Below are positions 1 to 9,424 of a DNA stretch of 64,000 nt, piece by piece (position 1 is the stretch's first letter; each line of letters starts with the position of its first letter). The notes below the pieces were generated by a model. It did not search any database. It was not told the DNA's origin and worked only from the letters and a program-made list of their open reading frames with translations. The DNA comes from Paenibacillus zeisoli (GTDB taxonomy: Bacteria > Bacillota > Bacilli > Paenibacillales > Paenibacillaceae). The DNA is taken from positions 566,911 to 630,910 of the forward strand of contig NZ_RZNX01000002.1 in assembly GCF_003994465.1 (NCBI RefSeq). The letters run 5' to 3'. The translations under genes and the position numbers were made by a program.

Positions 1-92
1 AGACCCATATCCCCAAGGATACAGGCTTCAATATAGAAACAATATACAATTACCCTGCTGTGAAGTGCACCCTATCTCCCTCTCTATACAAC

Positions 93-119
93 AAAAAGGA
101 CGCCCTAGGCGCCCCTTAT
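93..119 (-). terminator. Rho-independent terminator
   Basis: Read on the minus strand, a GC-rich hairpin with arms like AAGGGGCGCC and GGCGTCC is followed by TTTTTG. It lies about 40 bases after the stop of the CxxH/CxxC gene and probably ends that transcript. Confidence 0.7.
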
Positions 120-157
120 AGCCAATATCTTATCCGTGTCCTCTAAGACCGGTTCAT

Positions 158-325
158 TTACACTACCAGAAATACAGCCGCCTGGTCGCACTGCGAGCAC
201 TTTACTGGCGGATCCCAATCCGAGAACTCCGTCTCCTTCAAATCCACGATATCCGGGGCATCCTCAAATTCGTCCACGAACATATCAATCGCCAGTTCAA
301 CATGATCTTTGCATACTACGTACAT
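158..325 (-). CDS. CxxH/CxxC mini-protein (55 aa), YyzF-like family
   Basis: A 55-residue reading frame beginning MYVVCKDHVELAIDMF and ending in AVFLVV. Seen directly: Cys5 and His8 in a CxxH motif, Cys43 and Cys46 in a CxxC motif, and a strongly acidic middle (VDEFEDAPDIVDL). These are the hallmarks of the small CxxH/CxxC family found in Bacillaceae and Paenibacillaceae near htrC and rlmH; the four ligands suggest a bound metal such as zinc, which is inference. An AAAGGA sequence lies 13 bases before the ATG, a rather long spacing. A terminator follows at 93-119. The biochemical role of the family is unknown to me. The frame is below common ORF length cut-offs, so it is easily missed. Confidence 0.85.
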   Translation of the reverse strand: MYVVCKDHVELAIDMFVDEFEDAPDIVDLKETEFSDWDPPVKCSQCDQAAVFLVV

Positions 326-473
326 AAGCTAAAGCGCATCCTTTCTATGCTGCAATCTCCATTTGGTCTGTCAGGGGTCAATTCCCTCTACTTAAGTTCT
401 ACCATACTCCCGGACAAAAGAAAACCGCATCCGCATGAAGTGAGCCTATCTTTAGCTTATTCGTTACGTACTA

Positions 474-510
474 TATAAGTTGAACTGTTGATTTACACGT
501 TATTCAGCCG
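474..510. repeat. Solo end of the TATAAGTTGAA repeat family
   Basis: TATAAGTTGAACT at 474-486 and the following bases (TGATTTACAC) match the right end of the 226-bp element at 13508-13733 read in reverse (TATAAGTTGAATTAATGACTTACAC). Only about 45 bases separate it from the glpD stop and no opposite end is visible, so it looks like a truncated or lone end. The region 326-531 otherwise holds no gene I can support. Confidence 0.5.
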
Positions 511-531
511 TGCCTATAATTAGTTCTCCAT

Positions 532-2244
532 CTAGATGATCTCTTTATGTTCCTTGCCCCGCGGCAGGCCCCCAGCATCCTCCGGCACTACGGCATCATG
601 CAGGTACGTCTCAAGCTCCTCTGCATACCGGCTTCTCTGTTCCGGCGACCAGCCTAGATTGTCGGCCATGTAATCCATGACCGGAGTCTTCCACTTCCGT
701 ACCCAATCAATATGGAAAAATAGAGCTCCAGTCCGGCGGATGAGGAAGTCCGCCGGTGTAGCGGCCATTTCCTCCTCCAGCGCGTAGCGGAGAGGGGTGA
801 GCACTTCCAACGGCAGTGAATCAGCGGATGATGATGAGCCCTCCGCCCCTTCGGAATCCGCAAGAGCAAACAGGCGATCCACGTTCGAACCATAGTGGGC
901 TGCCCAGTTCCCGGCAAGCTCCCTTGGCAGTCCGCGGCTTACGCCCTCTACCGTTTTCTTCGACACAAACGCCTTGAAATGTTCGGAGCCTCCTACCTGC
1001 CCACCCGAAATAGGCATCTGCTTGGTAGGACAAGCCGGGAATGCAGCGTGCCCCTCGGCCTGGAGCTGGGCTGCTGCTTTATCCACCACCGTCTCGGCCA
1101 TCTTCCGGTAGCCGGTAAGCTTGCCTCCGGCAATCGTAATTAGCCCGGAAGCCGACTGCCAAATTTCGTCCTTGCGCGAAATTTCAGACGGGTCTTTGCC
1201 CTCCTCATAGATCAGAGGACGAACCCCGGCCCAGCTGGATTCAATGTCCTCTGCCTTGATCTTCACCTCGGGGAACATATAGTTGATGGCATCGATCACA
1301 TACTGCCGGTCCGCCACGGTCATCCGCGGATGGCTGATATCCGCCTTGTAGACCGTATCCGTGGTCCCCACGTAAGTCTTGCCGTCCCGCGGAATGGCGA
1401 ACACCATTCTTTTATCCGGCGTGTCGAAATAGATCGCCTGGCGCAGCGGGAACCGCTTCTGATCTATGACGAGATGAATCCCCTTGGTCAGCTGCAGCGT
1501 CTTGCCCTGCTTGGATTGATCCAGTTCGCGCAGCGTGTCCACCCATGGGCCTGCCGCGTTTATGATTTTGCGGGCCCGTATCTCATACGCTCTGCCGCTG
1601 AGCAGATCGGTTACTTTTACGCCCACTACGGTTCCGCCGTCATAGATAAATTCCGTTACCTTCGTGTAGTTCACCGCCTTGGCACCCCGCGCCACCGCTT
1701 CCTTCAGCACCTCGATCGTCAGCCGAGCATCGTCCGTGCGGTACTCCACATAATAACCGCCGCCCTGAAGGTGGGTTCGCTTCAGCAGAGGTTCCTTGTT
1801 CAGCGTCTCAGCCACCGAGAGCATTCTGCGCCGTTCGCTGCGCTTCACCCCAGCCAGGAAGTCGTACACACGCAGGCCGACAGAGGTGGTCAATTTCCCA
1901 AAGGTCCCGCCCTTATGGAAGGGCAGCAGCATCCATTCCGGTGTAGTTACATGCGGCCCATTCTCGTAGACGATGGCTCTCTCTTTGCCTACCTCAGCCA
2001 CAACGCCAACCTCCAGCTGCTTCAGGTACCTAAGCCCGCCATGCACAAGCTTGGTCGAACGGCTGGATGTTCCTGCAGCGAAATCCTGCATCTCCACCAG
2101 CCCCGTCTTCATCCCGCGGGCAGCCGCATCAAGTGCAATTCCCGATCCGGTAATCCCCCCGCCTACCACCAGCACGTCGAGAGTTGTATTCACCATGTCC
2201 TCTAGAATCTGTTCTCTTACCTTGCTCGAAAATGCGGTCTTCAT
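532..2244 (-). CDS. glpD: Aerobic glycerol-3-phosphate dehydrogenase
   Basis: FAD enzyme of the membrane face that oxidises sn-glycerol-3-phosphate to dihydroxyacetone phosphate and passes electrons to the quinone pool. The N-terminal dinucleotide-binding motif [19 protein letters not shown] is clear, followed by the [16 protein letters not shown] segment typical of GlpD and the C-terminal DAO_C helical domain. I start it at the ATG at 2244 because AGAGGAGG lies just upstream; a frame extension of 13 residues is open but would leave the ribosome site inside the gene. Length about 570 aa is normal. It is the last gene of the glp cluster but has its own promoter and leader terminator (2268-2396), so it can be expressed separately from glpFK. 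Confidence 0.96.
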   Translation of the reverse strand: MKTAFSSKVREQILEDMVNTTLDVLVVGGGITGSGIALDAAARGMKTGLVEMQDFAAGTSSRSTKLVHGGLRYLKQLEVGVVAEVGKERAIVYENGPHVTTPEWMLLPFHKGGTFGKLTTSVGLRVYDFLAGVKRSERRRMLSVAETLNKEPLLKRTHLQGGGYYVEYRTDDARLTIEVLKEAVARGAKAVNYTKVTEFIYDGGTVVGVKVTDLLSGRAYEIRARKIINAAGPWVDTLRELDQSKQGKTLQLTKGIHLVIDQKRFPLRQAIYFDTPDKRMVFAIPRDGKTYVGTTDTVYKADISHPRMTVADRQYVIDAINYMFPEVKIKAEDIESSWAGVRPLIYEEGKDPSEISRKDEIWQSASGLITIAGGKLTGYRKMAETVVDKAAAQLQAEGHAAFPACPTKQMPISGGQVGGSEHFKAFVSKKTVEGVSRGLPRELAGNWAAHYGSNVDRLFALADSEGAEGSSSSADSLPLEVLTPLRYALEEEMAATPADFLIRRTGALFFHIDWVRKWKTPVMDYMADNLGWSPEQRSRYAEELETYLHDAVVPEDAGGLPRGKEHKEII

Positions 2245-2270
2245 GCTCCTGCTCCTCCTCTGTTTAGACG

Positions 2271-2334
2271 CAAAAGAGACCACAAGTACACCGCAGCCGC
2301 TCGGTTAGAACGACTAGAGTGTCATGTGGTCTCT
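2271..2334 (-). promoter_or_regulatory. glpD leader terminator, probable GlpP antitermination site
   Basis: AGAGACCACA (2325-2334) and its exact reverse complement TGTGGTCTCT (2275-2284) flank about 40 bases; on the minus strand the second arm runs into TTTT. This is a terminator hairpin between the glpD promoter and its ATG. In B. subtilis GlpP with glycerol-3-phosphate prevents termination at such leaders; the gene for GlpP is present in this cluster. A closely similar hairpin (GAGACC arms) precedes glpF. Confidence 0.75.
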
Positions 2335-2367
2335 CCTGATCTCCTGACAAATTATTAACTTGTAGCT

Positions 2368-2396
2368 ATAGTACCATAATAATTATTACAATCCAA
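2368..2396 (-). promoter_or_regulatory. Candidate sigma-A promoter of glpD
   Basis: Minus-strand TTGGAT (2391-2396), 17-base spacer, TACTAT (2368-2373). It lies between the glpK stop and the glpD leader hairpin, at the distance expected for an attenuated leader. Confidence 0.5.
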
Positions 2397-2413
2397 GCAG
2401 CAAATCTTCCCGG

Positions 2414-3958
<1,545 letters not shown>

Positions 3959-4018
3959 TTATACAGTGCAGCTGATTGATGGTGACTGCTGGTAACTGAT
4001 GTACACCGCCAGTGATGA

Positions 4019-4843
4019 TTAAGCAGCAGCTTTCTTGTTCCGGGCCGATGTAGAAGCGTTGGGTCCAGCCAAATAAGCAATTATTAATATAATAAGGTTT
4101 GCGGCTAGAACATACCAGAACGCCTGCAGCCATACGCCTTGGAACACTGCTTTGTAGAACAGACCGGCCAGCCCTCCGCCGAGCAGCGGACCTACAATCG
4201 GGATCCAGGCATAACCCCAGTTCGAGGAGCCCTTTCCGGCAATGGGCAGCAGCATATGGGCTATTCGCGGACCGAGGTCACGAGCCGGATTAATAGCATA
4301 CCCCGTAGTCCCGCCAAGCGACAATCCGATCGACACAACCAGAAATCCAACCAGGAGCGGGTTCAGGCCATCGGTGAATTTGTTGGCTCCCATGGAGAGC
4401 AGCGCAAGCACGAAGATGAAGGTTCCGCTGATTTCACTCAGCACGTTGGAGAAAGCATTCGGAATGGCCCCGCCGGTAGCGAACACGCCCAGCTTGGTGC
4501 CGGGATCCTCCGTCTCTTTCCAGTGCGGCAGGTAGTGCAAGTAGACAATTACCGCACCCAGAACAGCTCCAATCAGCTGCGCGAGCATATAACCGGGCAC
4601 ATCCTCCCATGGAAAATCCCCCTTTAGTGCCAAGGCCAGCGTAACCGCTGGATTGAGATGAGCTCCACTGATCTGACCCACCGCATAGACGGCTACGGCT
4701 ACTGCAAGCCCCCACCCCATGGTAATGACCATCCAGCCTGAGCCAGCCGCAAAGCTTTTCTTCAACGACACTCCTGCACATACTCCCGCACCTAACACAA
4801 TTAAGATCATCGTTCCTAACAATTCGGCTAAAAATGGCGTCAC
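4019..4843 (-). CDS. glpF: Glycerol uptake facilitator (aquaglyceroporin)
   Basis: MIP-family channel letting glycerol diffuse across the cytoplasmic membrane. Two half-helix motifs are visible, GAHLNPAVTLAL in the first half and GYAINPARDLGPRI in the second; the aspartate after NPAR in the second is the mark of glycerol facilitators rather than strict water channels. Six hydrophobic segments fit the fold. 274 aa is normal. The start is a GTG at 4843, chosen because GAGGAGG lies eight bases upstream. First gene of a glpF-glpK transcript, under a promoter overlapped by a cre site (4963-4991) and a leader terminator (4875-4930). The tail NASTSARNKKAAA is short and basic. Confidence 0.96.
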   Translation of the reverse strand: MTPFLAELLGTMILIVLGAGVCAGVSLKKSFAAGSGWMVITMGWGLAVAVAVYAVGQISGAHLNPAVTLALALKGDFPWEDVPGYMLAQLIGAVLGAVIVYLHYLPHWKETEDPGTKLGVFATGGAIPNAFSNVLSEISGTFIFVLALLSMGANKFTDGLNPLLVGFLVVSIGLSLGGTTGYAINPARDLGPRIAHMLLPIAGKGSSNWGYAWIPIVGPLLGGGLAGLFYKAVFQGVWLQAFWYVLAANLIILIIAYLAGPNASTSARNKKAAA

Positions 4844-4874
4844 TCACTTCTCCTCCTCATCATTGGCGGCAAAC

Positions 4875-4930
4875 AAAAAGAGACCTCCATCAACCATCCT
4901 TCTTCACAGAAGGAAATTGATGTGGGTCTC
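4875..4930 (-). promoter_or_regulatory. glpF leader terminator, probable GlpP antitermination site
   Basis: Arms TTGATGTGGGTCTC (4917-4930) and GAGACCTCCATCAA (4880-4893) pair with few mismatches and on the minus strand the second arm is followed by TTTTTG. The hairpin lies between the glpF promoter and its GTG. The GAGACC stem is shared with the glpD leader hairpin, which supports a common trans-acting factor, GlpP. Confidence 0.8.
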
Positions 4931-4962
4931 CGGATCTCCGCCACAGTTATGAACTTAGTTCA

Positions 4963-4991
4963 ACAATAGATCATAATGAAAGCGGTGTCAA
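4963..4991 (-). promoter_or_regulatory. glpFK promoter overlapped by a cre site
   Basis: Minus-strand TTGACA (4986-4991), 17-base spacer and TATTGT (4963-4968) form a good sigma-A promoter. On the plus strand TGAAAGCGGTGTCA (4977-4990) matches the CcpA cre consensus TGWAANCGNTNWCA at every position and covers the -35 box, so catabolite repression of glycerol uptake is expected. Confidence 0.8.
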
Positions 4992-5066
4992 CAATTAAAT
5001 TTCATTGACAATTATTGCGCTCCTGTAAGAGCACTCTATTCTTCTCACCCAAATGGAGAGCATCCT

Positions 5067-5627
5067 TCATTCTGAGCTATACTGCTTGATTAAAGCCTCA
5101 TTGGAAGTCGTTACGGCGCTTGCCCCGGCTTCGAGGGCTCTTTCCACATCGTCCGCACTCCGAATCAGTCCGCCCGCCAGAATGGGAATCCTCGTCCGCT
5201 CATATACCTCTGTGATGATCTCCGGCATGATGCCGGGAAGGACCTCAATATAATCCGGCTGCGTCTTCTCCAGCAGCGCATAGCTCTTCTCCAAGGCCAG
5301 CGTATCCAGCAGGAATAGGCGCTGGATCGCGATGACTCCCTTTTGCTTTACTTTCTGAATCACACCCGCCCGGGTAGAGATCAGCCCAAAGGGCTTGATA
5401 TCCTGGCACAAATACTCGACGGCATAGTCGTCCGTCTTGAGCCCTTGTATCAGGTCAGCGTGCAGCAGCATCTTTTTCCCGTGATCCCGGGCCATGGAAT
5501 AGATGTTCCTCAGTTGAGCCACATGTGTGTCCAGGAAGACCGCATACTCATAAGAGCTTTTCAGAATTTTCTCAAAATGCTTCATATGCCGGGCCGCTGG
5601 CAGTATCTTTTGTCCATGAAAGGCCAT
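5067..5627 (-). CDS. glpP: Glycerol-responsive transcription antiterminator
   Basis: GlpP is an RNA-binding antiterminator with a TIM-barrel-like fold that, with glycerol-3-phosphate bound, lets RNA polymerase pass leader terminators of glp genes. The sequence contains the family segments HADLIQGLKTDDYAVEYL, TRAGVIQKVKQKG and the C-terminal PILAGGLI with GASAVTTSNE, a phosphate-binding-like loop. 186 aa is normal. GAGGG lies five bases before the ATG. It heads the glp cluster, in the same order (P-F-K-D) as B. subtilis. Its two probable targets are the leaders before glpF and glpD in this same window. Confidence 0.95.
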   Translation of the reverse strand: MAFHGQKILPAARHMKHFEKILKSSYEYAVFLDTHVAQLRNIYSMARDHGKKMLLHADLIQGLKTDDYAVEYLCQDIKPFGLISTRAGVIQKVKQKGVIAIQRLFLLDTLALEKSYALLEKTQPDYIEVLPGIMPEIITEVYERTRIPILAGGLIRSADDVERALEAGASAVTTSNEALIKQYSSE

Positions 5628-5764
5628 ATTATCCCTCTTTCACTATCCATAATCATGCCTATTTATTTATCATACCGAAATAGAGGCCTGCAAGATTTAA
5701 TTTACGAGACTGGGGTCCAAAAGATGCCCATCCGAGGGGAAAGTTGTCCCTCTTAAGCCAAAGA

Positions 5765-5800
5765 CACCTCCCCAGGAAACCTAAGTTCCCTAGGGAGGTG
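5765..5800 (-). terminator. Candidate terminator after htrC
   Basis: CACCTCCC (5765-5772) and GGGAGGTG (5793-5800) are perfect arms. The minus-strand run after it is only TCTTT, so efficiency is uncertain. It lies 21 bases beyond the protease stop codon. Confidence 0.5.
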
Positions 5801-5820
5801 CTCAAATAGGTGAAGCTATC

Positions 5821-7074
5821 TTATTTCTGCGACTCTGTATCCTCAGGCTTGTCGGTCAAGGTGACGGTCAAGGTCATCTCCTTGCCCTCGCGGTACAAGG
5901 TCACTTCCATCTCTTCCCCGACCTTCTTCACATCGTACAGATATTTGCGCAGGGCCAGCGTAGATTCCACCGGCTTGTGATCCAGCTCGGTAATCACATC
6001 GTTGAGCTTGATCCCTGCCTGCTCTGCAGGCCCATGAGACTCAAGGACAAGCACTCCCTCTGTAATATCCGCAGGCAGCTTCAGATCCTTGCGCTGATCC
6101 TCGCTAAGCGGAGCATAAGGATTGTTCAAGTCCAGTGAATACACCCCGAGATAAGGACGAATCACTTTGCCGTGCTCGATCAGGTTATTGACGGTGTTCA
6201 TCACATCATCTACAGGAATCGCAAAGCCAATGCCTTCTACGCCCGTATCCGAAATCTTCATCGTGTTGATGCCGATCACCTGGCCATTCAGGTTCACCAG
6301 GGCACCGCCGCTGTTCCCTTCGTTAATCGCCGCATCGGTCTGAATGACTTCTTGCTCCCAGTCGTACACGCCGTCCTGATTGAGTGACACCGGAATGATC
6401 CGGTTCGGATAGCTCACGATGCCGGATGTGAGGGTATCCCCAAGACCCAGCGGATTGCCGATCGCAATGACGGTCTCCCCAAGGCGAAGGCCTTTGGACT
6501 CGCCCATCTCCGCTATGGTACTGATTCCATCCCCATCCATCTCCAGAACAGCAAGATCACTGACCTGATCTTTGCCGACCACCGTCGCTGTTCTTGATTC
6601 TCCGTCCACCGTCACGATCTCCAGATCCTTCGTATCTGTAATCACATGAGCATTCGTGATAATGTAGGCCTTATTATCGACCTTCTTGAAAATAACCCCT
6701 GAACCTAGCGCAGCATCCTCATCTGCTTTGGCCTTGGAGGATGAATCAGCCTGGTGATTCAGGATACTCACCACGGCTGGCCGCACTTTGGCTGCCGCTT
6801 GAACAATTCTTTCGTAGGGATCGCTGTCTGTTTTGTGCAGGAGACTCCCGTTCAGTGCTCCACTTTGCATCTTGGAGGGAGGACTTGCAATGAAGCTGTA
6901 CAGCAGGACAGCGACAACTGCACTGAGTACGGAACAGATTAATGAAATTTGAAACGTGCTCAGGCTCCTCCGGCTCTTAGACCCTGAGGACCATCTGGTG
7001 CTGTCCGTGTTCGTCCTGCGGGTTAGCCGTCTTGATACTTTGGTGGAATAAAAGTCGTCGTCAAACAATCCCAT
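5821..7074 (-). CDS. htrC: HtrA/DegP-like serine protease with PDZ domain
   Basis: Membrane-anchored trypsin-like protease handling misfolded or secreted proteins at the cell surface. One hydrophobic segment lies near residues 42-65 after a basic, cytoplasmic N-terminus. The catalytic triad is visible as TNAHVI (His), DLAVLEMDG (Asp) and NEGNSGGALVN (Ser). A C-terminal PDZ domain follows (GVLVLESHGPAEQAGIKLND). 417 aa is usual for the YyxA/HtrC group, which is located next to the wal operon in Bacillaceae. Here a 770-base gap holding a small plus-strand gene separates it from walJ, so it probably has its own promoter. GGAGGG lies upstream of the ATG with somewhat long spacing. Confidence 0.93.
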   Translation of the reverse strand: MGLFDDDFYSTKVSRRLTRRTNTDSTRWSSGSKSRRSLSTFQISLICSVLSAVVAVLLYSFIASPPSKMQSGALNGSLLHKTDSDPYERIVQAAAKVRPAVVSILNHQADSSSKAKADEDAALGSGVIFKKVDNKAYIITNAHVITDTKDLEIVTVDGESRTATVVGKDQVSDLAVLEMDGDGISTIAEMGESKGLRLGETVIAIGNPLGLGDTLTSGIVSYPNRIIPVSLNQDGVYDWEQEVIQTDAAINEGNSGGALVNLNGQVIGINTMKISDTGVEGIGFAIPVDDVMNTVNNLIEHGKVIRPYLGVYSLDLNNPYAPLSEDQRKDLKLPADITEGVLVLESHGPAEQAGIKLNDVITELDHKPVESTLALRKYLYDVKKVGEEMEVTLYREGKEMTLTVTLTDKPEDTESQK

Positions 7075-7670
7075 GGGTGATTCTCTCCCTCCGTTGTTAC
7101 ACTCCCGGTACTTTCCTTGTCCTGGTAATCATATCTCTATATGTGTGCTGCATTGTTGCTTCTGCTCTATCCCTAATCAGCCACTCTTCGTGCCTGCATG
7201 GTATTCGGTAATTATGGAGGGGGATTTACTCGCCTAGATTAGATATTCGCCTCTTCATGTTATGCTTTGTGCGTATCCATGTATGATGGCTGAACCCGCT
7301 CATTTCCATCTTTTTTAACCCATTGAAAGAGAAGGTTTCTGTTATCCTGTTCACCCGTAATACTTGACGTAGTGAGTGCTCAATAAGTTACCCCTCTCAC
7401 AAGCAAATCACTGACTATTTTTCCGAAAAAATAGGAATGATTTCCCTCATAGAAGACTACACTAGTACAAGCCTCATAGATATATTCATTCTATCAAAAT
7501 TAAGCCCGCTGTAGGAGAAATAAATTACGGATTTTGCTGGGAGTACCCACGCACCGGATTTGGCCCATTTGCTTGCAGTTTGCTGTATACACCTTTTACC
7601 CGATTTCCGGGTCTTTCACCCTTTGAAAGTGCCTCTATCGCAAAAAAAATACGCTCAAGGAGCTGAACTT
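7075..7670. other. 596-base intergenic region between htrC and a small plus-strand gene
   Basis: No reading frame here is supported by a ribosome site or recognisable protein. A short hairpin, CTATTTTT-CCG-AAAAAATAG near 7424-7444, is visible. The region must carry the promoters of htrC (minus) and of the 7671-7877 gene (plus), but I found no convincing -35/-10 pair. Confidence 0.5.
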
Positions 7671-7877
7671 ATGGATCAGTTATCATCCCCTATGAACGAA
7701 GTTAATATCATGGCCAAGCTGGCCGATCTGAAAGACGAGCACTACCATACTCTGCTGGCCCTCAGCGTTGCTATTGAGTTGTTGATTGAGAAGGGCGTTC
7801 TGACCCGGGAGGAAATCGCCAGAAAGGCAGCCGAACTTGATGCCTTTATGGTTCCCCCACCTTATCCCACGGCGTAG
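7671..7877 (+). CDS. Small conserved-looking helical protein of unknown function (68 aa)
   Basis: Frame starting MDQLSSPMNEVNIMAKLADL and ending FMVPPPYPTA. AAGGAG lies eight bases before this ATG, which decides the start; the upstream open frame has no ribosome site. The protein is mostly helical, with VAIELLIEKGVLTREEIARKAAEL resembling, without my being able to prove homology, short helical segments in nitrile-hydratase-related proteins. Its 3' end overlaps the 3' end of walJ by 32 bases in convergent orientation, and it is one of few plus-strand genes on this arm. The function is unknown. Confidence 0.7.
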   Translation: MDQLSSPMNEVNIMAKLADLKDEHYHTLLALSVAIELLIEKGVLTREEIARKAAELDAFMVPPPYPTA

Positions 7878-8652
7878 GCCGGTCATAGTAGGTCTCACAC
7901 AGCTTGAACTCGCTGTCCTTATAGAAGCAGCCCCGATCTTCCATCGCCCCCCGCACAGAGAGCTTGGCCAGATCGAGCATATTATGCTCACGGCTGAGGT
8001 GAGCCAGGTAGGTCCGCCTCAGACGGCCGTTAAGCAGCTCACTTAGCGCCTCACCCGAGGCTTCGTTCGATAAATGCCCCATATCGCCCAGAATTCTGCG
8101 CTTTGTGTTCCAGGGATACCGGCCCATTCTAAGCATCTCGATATCGTGGTTGGCCTCAAGCACGAGTACATCGGAATCCACAATCGTCTCTTTTACTTTA
8201 TCGCTGGCATAGCCAAGGTCAGTTACAACACTTAGCTTGTGCTTCCCGTCCTGGAATACATAACCCACCGGCTCCGCGGCATCATGGGAGATCGCGAAGG
8301 ATTCTACCCGCAGGGACCCGAAGTCACGGGCCTCTCCCGTTCCAAATATAATGCGCTGATCGTCCGCAAGCTTGCCGACACTACGGTTCATCGCCTCCCA
8401 GGTCTTCTCATTGGCATAGACGGGAAGATTGTATTTACGGGCCACGGCACCTAGGCCCTTTATATGATCCGAATGCTCATGAGTAATGAGTATTCCGGTA
8501 AGCTGATCTCCTGTCAAATCGCGCATGCCCAGCAGCTCATCAATTCGGCGGGCGCTGAATCCCGCGTCAATCATAAGCGTGACTTGACCGTCCGTAATGA
8601 CTGTCGCATTTCCGGTCGATCCGCTGGACAAGACTGTAAATTGTATCCCCAT
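7846..8652 (-). CDS. walJ: Metallo-beta-lactamase-fold hydrolase WalJ (YycJ)
   Basis: MBL-fold protein with the metal-binding motif THEHSDHIKGLGAV near residue 60 and further ligands in SHDAAEP and DLGYASD. 268 aa matches YycJ/WalJ. In Bacillus it is encoded with walRK and has been linked to coordination of division and replication and to DNA metabolism; the substrate is not settled. The ATG at 8652 follows AAGGAG with 11-base spacing. Last gene of the wal run, eight bases after walI. Its final 32 bases overlap the oppositely oriented small gene 7671-7877. Confidence 0.95.
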   Translation of the reverse strand: MGIQFTVLSSGSTGNATVITDGQVTLMIDAGFSARRIDELLGMRDLTGDQLTGILITHEHSDHIKGLGAVARKYNLPVYANEKTWEAMNRSVGKLADDQRIIFGTGEARDFGSLRVESFAISHDAAEPVGYVFQDGKHKLSVVTDLGYASDKVKETIVDSDVLVLEANHDIEMLRMGRYPWNTKRRILGDMGHLSNEASGEALSELLNGRLRRTYLAHLSREHNMLDLAKLSVRGAMEDRGCFYKDSEFKLCETYYDRPTPWDKVGEP

Positions 8653-8660
8653 GGTCCTGA

Positions 8661-9401
8661 TTACTCCTTTATTTTCTCTGCATCCGGGCTAATCACGTCT
8701 CCGCTGCCCAGCACGTAATACTTCTCCCCGTTCCCCAGCGTGAACCGCCAGGCGGGCGCGGCAACTTGGGCGTCTGAATTAAATACCTGCCCATAATAAC
8801 CAAGCTCTATATCTGTAACAATTGTTTTGGGCGGCAGGAACTTGTCAATCAGGAACCCCAGCGCCTTGGAAGCAGGCAGTACCTGCTGCATCTTCTCTTC
8901 ATCCATCTGAACCACTTCGATTGCCTCCAGCCGGTAAGAGAGCACCTTCTGATTGCTGTAATTCAGCTCCAGATTAATATTGAACAGCGGCCACTCCTCC
9001 AGCGCTAGCGGATGAAGGACAAATACACTGTCTCCGCTGCTCTCCTGATCATAACGATAATTGCCGATCGAAGGAATCTGCGCTTCAAGAGCACTCACCA
9101 AGTCCTTGGAATTGAAGATCAGCCGGCTGTCCACCGGTTCGGCGAGTTTTACCGGCTCCTTGCTGCCCGGCTTAAGCAGCCGATAGTTAATCTTCGGCAG
9201 CGCCGGCGTCTCTGCCGGGATCTGAGCCCGGACCTGAATCTGCTTCTCGTCCATACTCCTCTGCGTACTCTCGGCTAGGGAGGTGAGGTCCAGATTGGCA
9301 CTCGCCTGATCCTGCTTGTCCATCCACAGCTGGTAGCCGAGAACCAGATTCAGCAGCAGAAACGCGTAGATTAGTACATTTTTGGCTCTGCCCCAATGCA
9401 T
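8661..9401 (-). CDS. walI: WalK regulator WalI (YycI)
   Basis: Membrane-anchored regulator of the WalK sensor kinase. One N-terminal transmembrane helix (VLIYAFLLLNLVLGYQLW, about residues 9-26) is followed by an extracytoplasmic domain. 246 aa fits YycI. In B. subtilis WalH and WalI form a complex with WalK through their membrane helices and restrain its activity. GGGAGGATGAATA precedes the ATG. It follows walH by 23 bases in the same transcript. Sequence identity across this family is low, so the call relies also on gene order. Confidence 0.92.
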   Translation of the reverse strand: MHWGRAKNVLIYAFLLLNLVLGYQLWMDKQDQASANLDLTSLAESTQRSMDEKQIQVRAQIPAETPALPKINYRLLKPGSKEPVKLAEPVDSRLIFNSKDLVSALEAQIPSIGNYRYDQESSGDSVFVLHPLALEEWPLFNINLELNYSNQKVLSYRLEAIEVVQMDEEKMQQVLPASKALGFLIDKFLPPKTIVTDIELGYYGQVFNSDAQVAAPAWRFTLGNGEKYYVLGSGDVISPDAEKIKE

Positions 9402-9424
9402 TATTCATCCTCCCTTTCCGGGTA

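Noticed and set aside
1330..2205. Long plus-strand frame opposite glpD (291 codons)
   Set aside because: Antisense shadow of glpD; no ribosome site, unnatural amino-acid make-up, no family.
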